Positions 31,942 through 38,095 of a stretch of DNA of 38,095 bases are shown piece after piece (the first letter of the stretch is position 1; each line of letters begins with the position of its first letter). The stretch is taken from assembly GCF_000298235.1 (NCBI RefSeq), contig NZ_BAHE01000029.1, forward strand, positions 1 through 38,095, in the 5' to 3' direction. The notes under the pieces were generated by a model, which was not told the DNA's origin, searched no databases, and saw only the letters and a program-made list of their open reading frames with translations. Both the position numbers and the translations under genes were made by a program. Source of the DNA: Gordonia namibiensis NBRC 108229 (GTDB taxonomy: Bacteria; Actinomycetota; Actinomycetes; Mycobacteriales; Mycobacteriaceae).

Positions 31942-33558
31942 TCAGGCCTTTCGCCACCCCGCGGCACCGACCATCTCGGCGACCTGGGTGAACTTCACGC
32001 GGGGACGGCCCTGTTCGAGGCCGCGCCGGCGTTCGTGGCGGTCGATGGCGCGCATGCCGCGGTAGCCGATGACGGTCCGCACCCGCTTGCGTACCAGGGC
32101 GGTGAACTCACCCTTGCCACGCTCGGTGCGCTGCAAACGGCCCGACGCGGCGTCGGCGATGAAGTCCTCAACGGTTTCGGTGGCGCACTTCTTGTTCGCG
32201 CCGATCCCGCCGCTCGGTCCGCGTTTGGCCCAACCCAGCACATAACCGCCGGGCACGATCTCACCCGACTCGTCGACGAGCCTGCCGTCGACGTTGCGGA
32301 AGATGCCGCGCTCGTCGTCGAAGGCCAGCCCGGGGATCGGGGTCGAGCGGTATCCGATGGAACGCACGACGAGGTCGGTGGCGACGTGGTGCCGACCCTC
32401 GCCGGTCCGGACGGTCACTGCCTGCACCTGCGGATCGCCGACGATCTCTTCCGGGGTGCTGTGGAACAGGAACACGATTCGACGCCGCGACGGGTCGGCG
32501 GGTGCGTTCAGCGACGGCACCTGCCCATCAGACCCGTCGAACACCTCGACCTCGACGCCCGGGATCTCCGCCAGCGCACGGTATTCCGCTGCCGTGTAGG
32601 CAGCCGACGCCTGATCGCGACGACCCAACAGGACCACTTCGTGGACGTTCTGTTCGCGGAGGATCTCGAGGGCACGGTCGGCGATGTCGGTGGTGGCCAA
32701 CAACTCCGGCGGCGACACGAGGATGCGTGCGACGTCGAGCGCGACGTTGCCCGTGCCGACGACGACCGCGCGACCCGTCGCCGGATCGTCGGCGGTTCCC
32801 CGACGCAGCGGCGGCCCCGCCTCGACACCGGGCACGCCGTTGTACCAGGCAACCAAGTCGGTGGCCGACGTCGAACCCGGCAGGTCCTCGCCCGGAATAC
32901 CCAGGCGCCGTGACTCGCTGGCGCCCACGGCGTAGAACACGGCGTCGAAATGCTCGGCGAGTTCGGCCGGGGTGATCTCGTCCGGACCGTCGCCGACCGA
33001 CACGTTGGTCAGCATGGTGACGCGGGGGTCGCGGTAGAGCAGGTCGAAGCCGCGGAGCACACCCTTGGTGCCGGGATGATCGGGCGCCACACCAGCACGA
33101 ACCAGTCCGCCCGGCGTCGGCAGCTTGTCGATGACGGTGACGGTTGCCTCGGTCCGGTCGAGTAGTGTTCGCAGCGCGTATCCGCCCGACGGCCCGGTCC
33201 CGACCAGCGCAACACGCAGGCCGGCAGGCAATTTCGGGATGTCCGGGTAGATGACGCCCGCCGACTCGTCGTCGGTCGGTGCGACCCAGCCGGACCGGAC
33301 GTCGGGGTTGCGCTTGTAGTAATCGGCGTTGATATCGATGAACACCTTGTCGCGCGTGCCGAGCTTGTCCGCGGGATAGATCGCGTCGACGGGGCATGCA
33401 TCGGCGCAGGCACCGCAGTCGATGCAGGCCTCCGGATCGATGTGCAGGATGTCCGAGCTGCCGAAGCCGCGTTCCTCAGGGGTGGGGTGGATGCAGTTGA
33501 CCGGGCACACGGACACGCATGCCGCGTCGCTGCAACATGATTGGGTGATGACGAACAT
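31942..33558 (-). CDS. fprB: ferredoxin--NADP reductase, FprB type (ferredoxin-fused)
   Basis: 538 aa. Residues 1-65 are a 7Fe/8Fe bacterial ferredoxin with cysteines C9, C14, C18, C22 and C45, C48, C51, C55 (CIDCGACADACP). The rest is an adrenodoxin-reductase-type flavoprotein: FAD site RVALVGTGPSGGYAL (114-128), TPGGLVRAGVAPDHPGTK, NADP site VVVGTGNVALDVARIL near 276-291, and the C-terminal GYVLGWAKRGPSGGIGANK. The architecture equals M. tuberculosis FprB. It passes electrons from NADPH through FAD to its own FeS clusters. The ATG overlaps the stop of the upstream diiron oxygenase gene by one base (TGATG), so it is probably that enzyme's electron donor. Confidence 0.92.
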   Translation of the reverse strand: MFVITQSCCSDAACVSVCPVNCIHPTPEERGFGSSDILHIDPEACIDCGACADACPVDAIYPADKLGTRDKVFIDINADYYKRNPDVRSGWVAPTDDESAGVIYPDIPKLPAGLRVALVGTGPSGGYALRTLLDRTEATVTVIDKLPTPGGLVRAGVAPDHPGTKGVLRGFDLLYRDPRVTMLTNVSVGDGPDEITPAELAEHFDAVFYAVGASESRRLGIPGEDLPGSTSATDLVAWYNGVPGVEAGPPLRRGTADDPATGRAVVVGTGNVALDVARILVSPPELLATTDIADRALEILREQNVHEVVLLGRRDQASAAYTAAEYRALAEIPGVEVEVFDGSDGQVPSLNAPADPSRRRIVFLFHSTPEEIVGDPQVQAVTVRTGEGRHHVATDLVVRSIGYRSTPIPGLAFDDERGIFRNVDGRLVDESGEIVPGGYVLGWAKRGPSGGIGANKKCATETVEDFIADAASGRLQRTERGKGEFTALVRKRVRTVIGYRGMRAIDRHERRRGLEQGRPRVKFTQVAEMVGAAGWRKA

Positions 33559-34481
33559 CAGAGCATGTGCGCTTTCCGGTAGTACCGCATGGCGGGCTTG
33601 GTGAGCAGTCCGACCTCGTCGAGGAACTCCATGAGGTGGACGCAGCTCGAGCGGATCATCGAATGGAAGTGCGAGTTGTGCCGCATCTCGCGGACGGCAC
33701 GGTCGGCGTCGAGGCCGGCATCGGCAAATGCCTTGCGCTGCACCAGACTCGTGACGATGTAGTACGCGCCGATGGACACCGCCAGAGCGCTGAACTGGCG
33801 TCGTGCCCAGCTCACGCCTTCCAGCGACTCACGCACCTCTTCACGCGCGAACTTCATGTGGCGCGATTCCTCGAGGACGTGGATCTCGTTGACCGTCCGG
33901 ATGAAGTCGAGTACGCGGTCGTCGCGCATGCAGCCGCGCTGGAAGACGTCCAGAACTTCTTCGGCGACGAGAATCCCGGCGTAGGCGACCTCGTTCTTCG
34001 CGGTCTGCATGAAGATCTTGCCGAGGCGGGCGACCTTCTTCGAGGGCCGGTAGGAGGTGCCGACCATCTTCTCCGACGCCTTGGCGAACATCAGCGAGTG
34101 CCGGCACTCGTCGGCGACCTCGGTGAGCGCGAACTGGAACTCGGCCCCGTGGTAGTCACCGAGGTACTGATCGCGGATGACCATCTCCTGCAGGATCATC
34201 TCGAACCAGATGCCGATGTTCATGATCGAGGCGAACTCGTGGCGGGTGACCGAGATCCGCTGCTCCTCGGTCAGTTCGTCCCAGTAGTCGGTGCCGTACA
34301 GCGACGACCACTCCGGGCTGCACCCGTACTTGGTCGGGTCCATCGGCTTCGACCAGTCGATCTCGGTCATCGCGTTCCGGGACAGGCGGGCGGCCGACGC
34401 CATGAGACGTGCGGAAACCTCCTCGGTGCCCTGGTCACGCATGCTGATGACGTTCTCGGTTCGTTCCATCGCGGCAGTCAT
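33558..34481 (-). CDS. AurF-like diiron oxygenase
   Basis: 307 aa from ATG 34481 (GGAAGGCGAG upstream). An all-helical ferritin-like protein of the AurF (p-aminobenzoate N-oxygenase) type. Probable di-iron ligands sit in four helices: E82 in RHEFASIMNIGIWFE, E125-x2-H128 in EVADECRHSLMF, E174/E175 in VAEEVLDVF, and E205-x2-H208 in HVLEESRHMKFA with a further His at 201. AurF-type enzymes oxidise amines or related substrates with O2 and need an external two-electron donor; the translationally coupled FprB-type reductase fits. The same pairing is, as far as I recall, found in M. tuberculosis (Rv0885-Rv0886). The substrate is unknown. Confidence 0.82.
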   Translation of the reverse strand: MTAAMERTENVISMRDQGTEEVSARLMASAARLSRNAMTEIDWSKPMDPTKYGCSPEWSSLYGTDYWDELTEEQRISVTRHEFASIMNIGIWFEMILQEMVIRDQYLGDYHGAEFQFALTEVADECRHSLMFAKASEKMVGTSYRPSKKVARLGKIFMQTAKNEVAYAGILVAEEVLDVFQRGCMRDDRVLDFIRTVNEIHVLEESRHMKFAREEVRESLEGVSWARRQFSALAVSIGAYYIVTSLVQRKAFADAGLDADRAVREMRHNSHFHSMIRSSCVHLMEFLDEVGLLTKPAMRYYRKAHML

Positions 34482-34511
34482 GCGAACTCGCCTTCCGGTC
34501 GTCGTCGACCA

Positions 34512-34548
34512 TGACAATGATCGATGTAATGACAATGTGTGTTGTCAA
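34512..34548 (-). promoter_or_regulatory. -35 element overlapped by a palindromic operator
   Basis: On the minus strand a consensus -35 TTGACA (34543-34548) starts a perfect inverted repeat TGACAA-N6-TTGTCA (34530-34547). The word TGACAAT is repeated at 34512-34518 and 34530-34536. The layout suits a dimeric repressor covering the promoter of the diiron oxygenase operon. No regulator gene is adjacent. A good -10 at 17 bp spacing is not obvious. Confidence 0.45.
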
Positions 34549-34587
34549 GATAGCACCGCAGTGTGACGCAGTAAACGGATCGATGAA

Positions 34588-34593
34588 TATACT
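34588..34593 (+). promoter_or_regulatory. -10 box of the SDR gene
   Basis: TATACT, five of six matches to TATAAT, about 80 nt before ATG 34674. It is divergent from the diiron oxygenase promoter; the palindromic operator 40 bp upstream could serve both. Confidence 0.4.
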
Positions 34594-34673
34594 GACGAGT
34601 AAGTTCGATGCACGACGCGGTTGTCGCAGGTCAGCGCCGTCGATGCCGTCACCGATCAACCATGGGGGTTCGC

Positions 34674-35444
34674 ATGTCATCCATCTTCATCACCGGCGGA
34701 GCAGCCGGGATCGGCCTCGCCACCGCCGAGCGGTTCGACCGCGAGGGATGGACGATCGGCGTCTACGACGTCGATGCCGACGCTCTCGCGAAGGTGAAGG
34801 CCGACCACCCCGACTGGATCACCGGCACCCTCGACGTCCGCGAACCGGAACAGTGGGCCGATGCTCTCGCCGAGTTCACCTCCCACACCGGCGGCACGCT
34901 CGACGTCCTCGACAACAACGCCGGCATCCTGCACGAGGGCAAGATCAACGACATCACACCCGAGCAGATCAAGCGCCAGATCGACATCGACGCACTCGGT
35001 GTCGCCCTGGGCGCGCAGGCCGCCTACCCGTATCTGAAGAAGACCCCAGGTGCGCATCTGGTGAACATCGCATCTGCGTCGGCGATCTACGGACAGCCCG
35101 GTATCGCCGTCTACTCGGCCACCAAGTTCTTCGTCGGCGGGTTCACCGAGGCCCTCGAACTCGAGTGGGAGCACGACGACATCCGCGCCGTCAGCATCTG
35201 GCCGCTGTGGGCCAAGACCGCGCTGGCCACCGGCGGCGCCAAGTCCACCAAGACCCTGGGCATCCGCATCACCCCCGAGCAGGTCGCCGACAAGGTCTGG
35301 GAATCCGTGCACCCCACCCGCCAGGACAAGCTGCTGCACCGCACCAGCTACTCCGTCGGCGCCCAGACCCTCTTCCTCGGTAACGCCGCGAAGTTCATCC
35401 CGAACTTTCTGAACCGGACCGTCAACAAGTTCATCGCGCAGTAG
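34674..35444 (+). CDS. short-chain dehydrogenase/reductase
   Basis: 256 aa from ATG 34674, the start that places the cofactor motif at its usual position and has GGGGG six bases upstream (in-frame ATGs at 34608 and 34662 are alternatives). Classical SDR: Rossmann motif TGGAAGIG at 7-14, D32 after the second strand (VYDVDAD, favouring NAD), NNAG at 81-84, and catalytic S134, Y147, K151 (SxxxxYSATK pattern in IAVYSATKFF). The C-terminal part (KSTKTLGIRITPEQVADKVW) resembles the SDR group annotated as acyl or alcohol oxidoreductases in Mycobacteriales. The substrate cannot be told. It is divergent from the diiron oxygenase operon across a shared control region, and may act in the same pathway. 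Confidence 0.88.
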   Translation: MSSIFITGGAAGIGLATAERFDREGWTIGVYDVDADALAKVKADHPDWITGTLDVREPEQWADALAEFTSHTGGTLDVLDNNAGILHEGKINDITPEQIKRQIDIDALGVALGAQAAYPYLKKTPGAHLVNIASASAIYGQPGIAVYSATKFFVGGFTEALELEWEHDDIRAVSIWPLWAKTALATGGAKSTKTLGIRITPEQVADKVWESVHPTRQDKLLHRTSYSVGAQTLFLGNAAKFIPNFLNRTVNKFIAQ

Positions 35445-35449
35445 CCTCC

Positions 35450-35527
35450 TCCGCAAACCCACCCCTTTTCGCCAAACCCAGCACCCCCGTCGGTGGTGGG
35501 TTTGGCGATCGGTGGTGGGTTTGCGGG
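35450..35527. repeat. R3 palindromic repeat, complete copy (left)
   Basis: 36-nt left arm (35450-35485, TCCGCAAACCCACCCCTTTT and onward), 6-nt loop CCCGTC, 36-nt right arm (35492-35527). The arms pair with a few mismatches in the middle. It starts 5 bp after the SDR stop and ends 2 bp before the stop of the nuclease-like gene, so it can act as a bidirectional terminator. The outer (left) arm matches the outer arm of the copy at 36535-36570 at 35 of 36 positions. Confidence 0.88.
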
Positions 35528-35529
35528 GT

Positions 35530-36453
35530 TCAGGCAACGCCGGCCGCGCGAAGCGCCTTGACCAGCGTCGCGTGGAAACGGGCCTCGTCGCGCAGGTCCT
35601 TCCACGTCCAACGGACGACCGTATAACCCTGCGCCCGAAGCTTGTCCTCGCGGATCTTCTCGTCGACGACGGTCTGCCAGGCCGGCTTCCCGTCGAAGGT
35701 TCCGTTGTACTTGACCAGTCCGTCGAACTCACCGATCACCTTGTCCGCCAGCAGGAAATCGACACGTGCGATGAACTCGCCGCGATCGTCGACGATCCGC
35801 ACTTGCTGTTGCGGAACGGGCAGATCCGAGAAGTCGAGCATCACTGCGCGACTGAGGGATTCGCCGACACTCTCGGACAGCGCGTTTGCATGCGGCAACA
35901 TCCGGCGCAGCATCTCGACGCCCTTGAAGCGCCGGCATGACTCGAGGATCGCCTGCATCCGTTCGGCGTCGGCCTTCATCCGGAGTGCGGCATCGAGCAC
36001 GACGAGTGCTTGACGGCTGGTCCCGAGACGCGCGACATCGCAGGCTGTTCGTTCGATCGAGGTGACGGTCACGCCGTCGACGACCTCGACGTCCCCGGGG
36101 TCCACCACGCCCTGGTGTCGGATGACGCGCGCACTCAGTTTGCCGACCTTTGGCGACGTCACGTGGACGCGAGTCAGGTCGGGCCACAGCAGGGGCAAGC
36201 GATGCATCGCGGCCGCCGACACATGGCTGAAGATGCGATTCGGGTCGCCGGCCTTCGCCGCCGCAATGACCGTGAGCCGATGCTTCTCTACATCGTCCAG
36301 CTGCTCGACGGCGGCGAAGTCGGCCATTGCGCCCGGCCACAGCCGGTGCAGCTCTTTGGACGCGACCTTCCCGCGAAGCACCTTGTCAGAGGTGTGGGTG
36401 CCGACGATGCTCGCGCGGCGAGCCAGTCCGAACTGATCGGTGGGTATCTCCAT
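35530..36453 (-). CDS. AbiEi-type winged helix plus DUF559-like nuclease domain
   Basis: 307 aa. The N-terminal about 85 residues resemble AbiEi-type winged-helix domains (GTHTSDKVLRGKVASKELHR, then FSHVSAAAMHRLPL). The central part carries VTSIERTACDVARLG, typical of these actinobacterial proteins. The C-terminus (about 195-300) has a restriction-endonuclease-like fold of the DUF559/Vsr kind: E198 (VGES), D232 (ARVDFLL), E242-F-D-G with K248, and a final KLRAQGYTVVRWTWKDL strand-helix. These could form a PD-(D/E)xK-like site. No AbiEii toxin gene is next to it, so it is not a standard type IV toxin-antitoxin pair. Complete R3 palindromes lie on both sides. The ATG at 36453 has no ribosome site and only 39 bp of upstream space before the repeat. 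Confidence 0.8.
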   Translation of the reverse strand: MEIPTDQFGLARRASIVGTHTSDKVLRGKVASKELHRLWPGAMADFAAVEQLDDVEKHRLTVIAAAKAGDPNRIFSHVSAAAMHRLPLLWPDLTRVHVTSPKVGKLSARVIRHQGVVDPGDVEVVDGVTVTSIERTACDVARLGTSRQALVVLDAALRMKADAERMQAILESCRRFKGVEMLRRMLPHANALSESVGESLSRAVMLDFSDLPVPQQQVRIVDDRGEFIARVDFLLADKVIGEFDGLVKYNGTFDGKPAWQTVVDEKIREDKLRAQGYTVVRWTWKDLRDEARFHATLVKALRAAGVA

Positions 36454-36492
36454 ACGTATTCAGACGCACGGCGAGTCCGTCTGGACCCATCG

Positions 36493-36570
36493 TCTGCAAA
36501 CCCACCAGAGATGGACAAACCCAGCACCCCAGCGGGTGGTGGGTTTGGCGAAAAGGGGTGGGTTTGCGGA
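36493..36570. repeat. R3 palindromic repeat, complete copy (right)
   Basis: 36-nt left arm (36493-36528), 6-nt loop CCAGCG, 36-nt right arm (36535-36570, GGTGGTGGGTTTGGCGAAAA and onward). It ends 3 bp from the stop codon of the TRIC-type gene. The inner (left) arm has diverged (AGAGATGG in place of CCCTTTTCG), while the outer arm is nearly identical to the outer arms of the other two copies. Confidence 0.88.
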
Positions 36571-36573
36571 GGG

Positions 36574-37182
36574 TCAGTTCCGGGCGGTCGGGAGACGCCA
36601 GCCGAACTTCAGGCCGAGCAGGCGCAGGCCGGTGGCAAGGATCGATCCGACGGTCAGCCAGACCCACTGGGGCACCGGGGTGTGATACGAGCCGACCGCG
36701 ACGATCGTGGCGCCGAGCAGGGCCGGGATCGCGTAGAGGTCGGCGGGCTGGAGGAGCAGTGGGATCTCGTTGGAGATCACGTCACGCAGGACACCTCCGC
36801 CGATCGCGGTCATGAGCCCGACGGCGGTCGCGGCGAAGGAACTCACGCCGACGTCGACCGCGATCGACGCACCGGTCGCGGCGAACAGACCCATGCCGAA
36901 GGCGTCGAGGACGAGAATCGACTTGCGGAGTTTGGTGAACGCGGGGTGGAAGGCGAAGACGAGCAGGCTGGCGATCGTGGCGGTCAGCGCGTTGCCGTAG
37001 TTCTCGACCGAAGTGGGCGGGTTGATGCCGAGTAGCACGTCACGCAAGACGCCACCTCCGACACCGGTGAGCACTCCGACGGTGACGATGCCCCACATGT
37101 CGAAGTCCTTTCGGACGCCGACCATCGCACCCGAGGCCGCGAACACCGCGATACCCGCGAAGTTCAGGACGTCGAGAAGCAC
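36574..37182 (-). CDS. TRIC-type (UPF0126/YicG) membrane protein
   Basis: 202 aa with about seven membrane helices. Two homologous halves each contain the family motif: GVGGGVLRDVLLG near 40-52 and AIGGGVLRDVISNE near 125-138. Bacterial members of this family are trimeric intracellular cation (TRIC-like) channels passing K+ or Na+; some are annotated as glycine-related transporters. The start is GTG 37182 with AGAGGAG about seven bases upstream. The stop is 3 bp from an R3 palindrome that probably terminates the transcript. Confidence 0.88.
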   Translation of the reverse strand: MLLDVLNFAGIAVFAASGAMVGVRKDFDMWGIVTVGVLTGVGGGVLRDVLLGINPPTSVENYGNALTATIASLLVFAFHPAFTKLRKSILVLDAFGMGLFAATGASIAVDVGVSSFAATAVGLMTAIGGGVLRDVISNEIPLLLQPADLYAIPALLGATIVAVGSYHTPVPQWVWLTVGSILATGLRLLGLKFGWRLPTARN

Positions 37183-37235
37183 CTTCCACTCCTCTCACGA
37201 CCCGGGCACCACGACCCCCGCTGACACACACGAAT

Positions 37236-37263
37236 GGCCGCCCCCGGGTTACCGGGGACGGCC
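37236..37263 (-). terminator. rpmF terminator hairpin
   Basis: GGCCG-C-CCCCGG, loop GTTA, CCGGGG-A-CGGCC: 11 paired bases with one mismatch, 43 bp after the rpmF stop. It separates rpmF from the TRIC-type gene. Confidence 0.6.
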
Positions 37264-37306
37264 GTCCATGTGAAAATCGCGGTGCCGAGGCGGCAACCGG
37301 AAAAGG

Positions 37307-37480
37307 CTAGCGACGATCCAGATCGATGATGCCCGCGCGAGCGGCCTTCACGAGTCGACGCGGAATCCGCACGGGGACGCCGTTGACCTTTTCTTCCTGC
37401 AGTGCGGGGTTTTCCGCCTTCCACTGCGAACGACGGCTACGGGTGTTCGCCCGCGACATCCGGCGCTTCGGTACAGCCAT
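37307..37480 (-). CDS. rpmF: 50S ribosomal protein L32
   Basis: 57 aa, starting [20 protein letters not shown], the invariant start of L32. Residues 21-57 contain the [20 protein letters not shown] region of the actinobacterial form. None of the four zinc-binding cysteines of the C+ form is present, so this is the zinc-independent type. GGAGAAGGG lies before ATG 37480. In M. tuberculosis an rpmF gene (Rv0979A) also lies just beyond mprA, so about 14 kb of other genes separate the two here. Confidence 0.95.
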   Translation of the reverse strand: MAVPKRRMSRANTRSRRSQWKAENPALQEEKVNGVPVRIPRRLVKAARAGIIDLDRR

Positions 37481-37657
37481 GGTTGAGCCCTTCTCCTACG
37501 TGGTCTGCGTGGCCGTTGGCAACGCAGAGCGTCACCGATCGACCCGAGTCAGTGCGCCAATCGGCCCCCGCGGGCGCGGCACACAACCCGACCAGACTAC
37601 CTGGCGAGACCGCCCAGCTCCAAAATGGCGGTCGACGGCCACGGTTCGCAGTCTGCG

Positions 37658-38095
37658 TCAGATGTATGACCAGGGACTTTCGACCCCGGTGAACAGTACG
37701 ACCAGCCAGTACGCCACCCACACGACGACGATGAACAAGCCGATGACGATGGCGGTCAGCGCGAGGCCATCGCCGGTCTGCCTGCCGCCCGACGCCGCGA
37801 TCTGTTTGCGCGCCACGACGCCCAGCACGAGCCCGATCAGACCACCGATGCCGATGCACACGAGACCGAGCAGCGAGGCGACCAGCGCCGCCACCGCGAG
37901 AGTGTTGGTCTTCGGGGTCCCGTCGGCCTGACTCTCACCGTAGGGATTGTCGACGGCGTGCTGCTCCCCCGCCGGCGACTGGGCGTGTGGCTGCTGTCCG
38001 TATGACTGGTAGCCCGGCGGCGTACCGTACCCGGGCCGGCCCTGCGGTCCGGGCCCCGGCTGCCCGGGTCCCGGCTGGCCGTAGCCCGACGGTCC
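37658..38095 (-). CDS. DUF4190-type membrane protein, 5' end beyond the window
   Basis: At least 145 aa; the start codon is to the right of the window. The visible N-terminal part is Gly/Pro/Gln/Tyr-rich (GYGQPGPGQPGPGPQGRPGYG, ending DNPYGESQADGT), then two membrane helices: about ALVASLLGLVCIGIGGLIGL, and LALTAIVIGLFIVVVWVAYW after a short loop VVARKQIAASGGRQTGDG. Pro/Gln-rich N-terminus plus this KQI-x-GRQTGxG loop between two helices is the DUF4190 pattern, common in actinobacteria and without known function. The protein ends GVESPWSYI. Confidence 0.8.
   Translation of the reverse strand, partial: GPSGYGQPGPGQPGPGPQGRPGYGTPPGYQSYGQQPHAQSPAGEQHAVDNPYGESQADGTPKTNTLAVAALVASLLGLVCIGIGGLIGLVLGVVARKQIAASGGRQTGDGLALTAIVIGLFIVVVWVAYWLVVLFTGVESPWSYI

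Noticed and set aside
35530..36453. Type IV toxin-antitoxin system
   Set aside because: Only the AbiEi-like winged helix is present; there is no AbiEii nucleotidyltransferase toxin gene next to it.

Overview
The window is high-GC actinobacterial DNA of the Mycobacteriales. MspA-family porins, an MprAB/PepD block, a Glp/GlpR pair and frequent leaderless starts point to a Gordonia-like organism; genus is an inference from gene content, not from a marker gene. Much of the gene order follows the Mycobacterium tuberculosis stretch Rv0981-Rv0996 (mprA, mprB, pepD, moaB2, mscL, ruc/fmdB, 5-FCL, galU, moeA1/glp, rimJ, glpR), from memory of that locus.

Layout. 1-591: end of an IS3-family element against half of a palindromic repeat. 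596-2862: secreted lipase and secreted GH1 glycosidase, one minus-strand operon. 2926-4564: DUF5994 protein, tRNA-Ala(CGC), an unrecognised protein. 4570-4800: tandem/palindromic repeat. 4801-9909 (minus): galU, glp (MoeA-like), rimJ-type acetyltransferase, SIMPL protein, glpR. 10026-11042: 5-formyl-THF cyclo-ligase and a zinc-ribbon FmdB/Ruc protein behind a CIRCE heat-shock operator, separated by a 26-bp perfect hairpin. 11304-16149: AGCS amino-acid symporter, NhaA antiporter, SAF-domain protein, MscL with a long repetitive tail. 16560-17943: two MspA-type porins. 18335-23192 (minus): mprA-mprB, pepD, moaB2 and a 67-aa protein, an envelope-stress block.

23388-31492 is a nitrate-assimilation island: a 1382-aa nitrate reductase fused to its own diflavin reductase, and on the opposite strand a 115-aa protein, nirB and nirD, translationally coupled. 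Both promoters carry an 11-bp-phased GlnR-like box. 31532-35444: DUF2834 membrane protein, a coupled AurF-type diiron oxygenase and FprB-type reductase, and a divergent SDR. 35450-36570: an AbiEi/DUF559-type nuclease-like gene bracketed by palindromes. 36574-38095: TRIC-type membrane protein, rpmF, and a DUF4190 protein cut by the window edge.

The most striking pattern is repeat-bracketed nuclease genes. A GIY-YIG gene (27833-28138) and a DUF559-like gene (35530-36453) each fill the gap between two convergent genes, and each is enclosed by inverted copies of its own dispersed repeat. The outer arms around the DUF559 gene match at 35 of 36 positions, and a third copy of that arm abuts the IS element at the left end.
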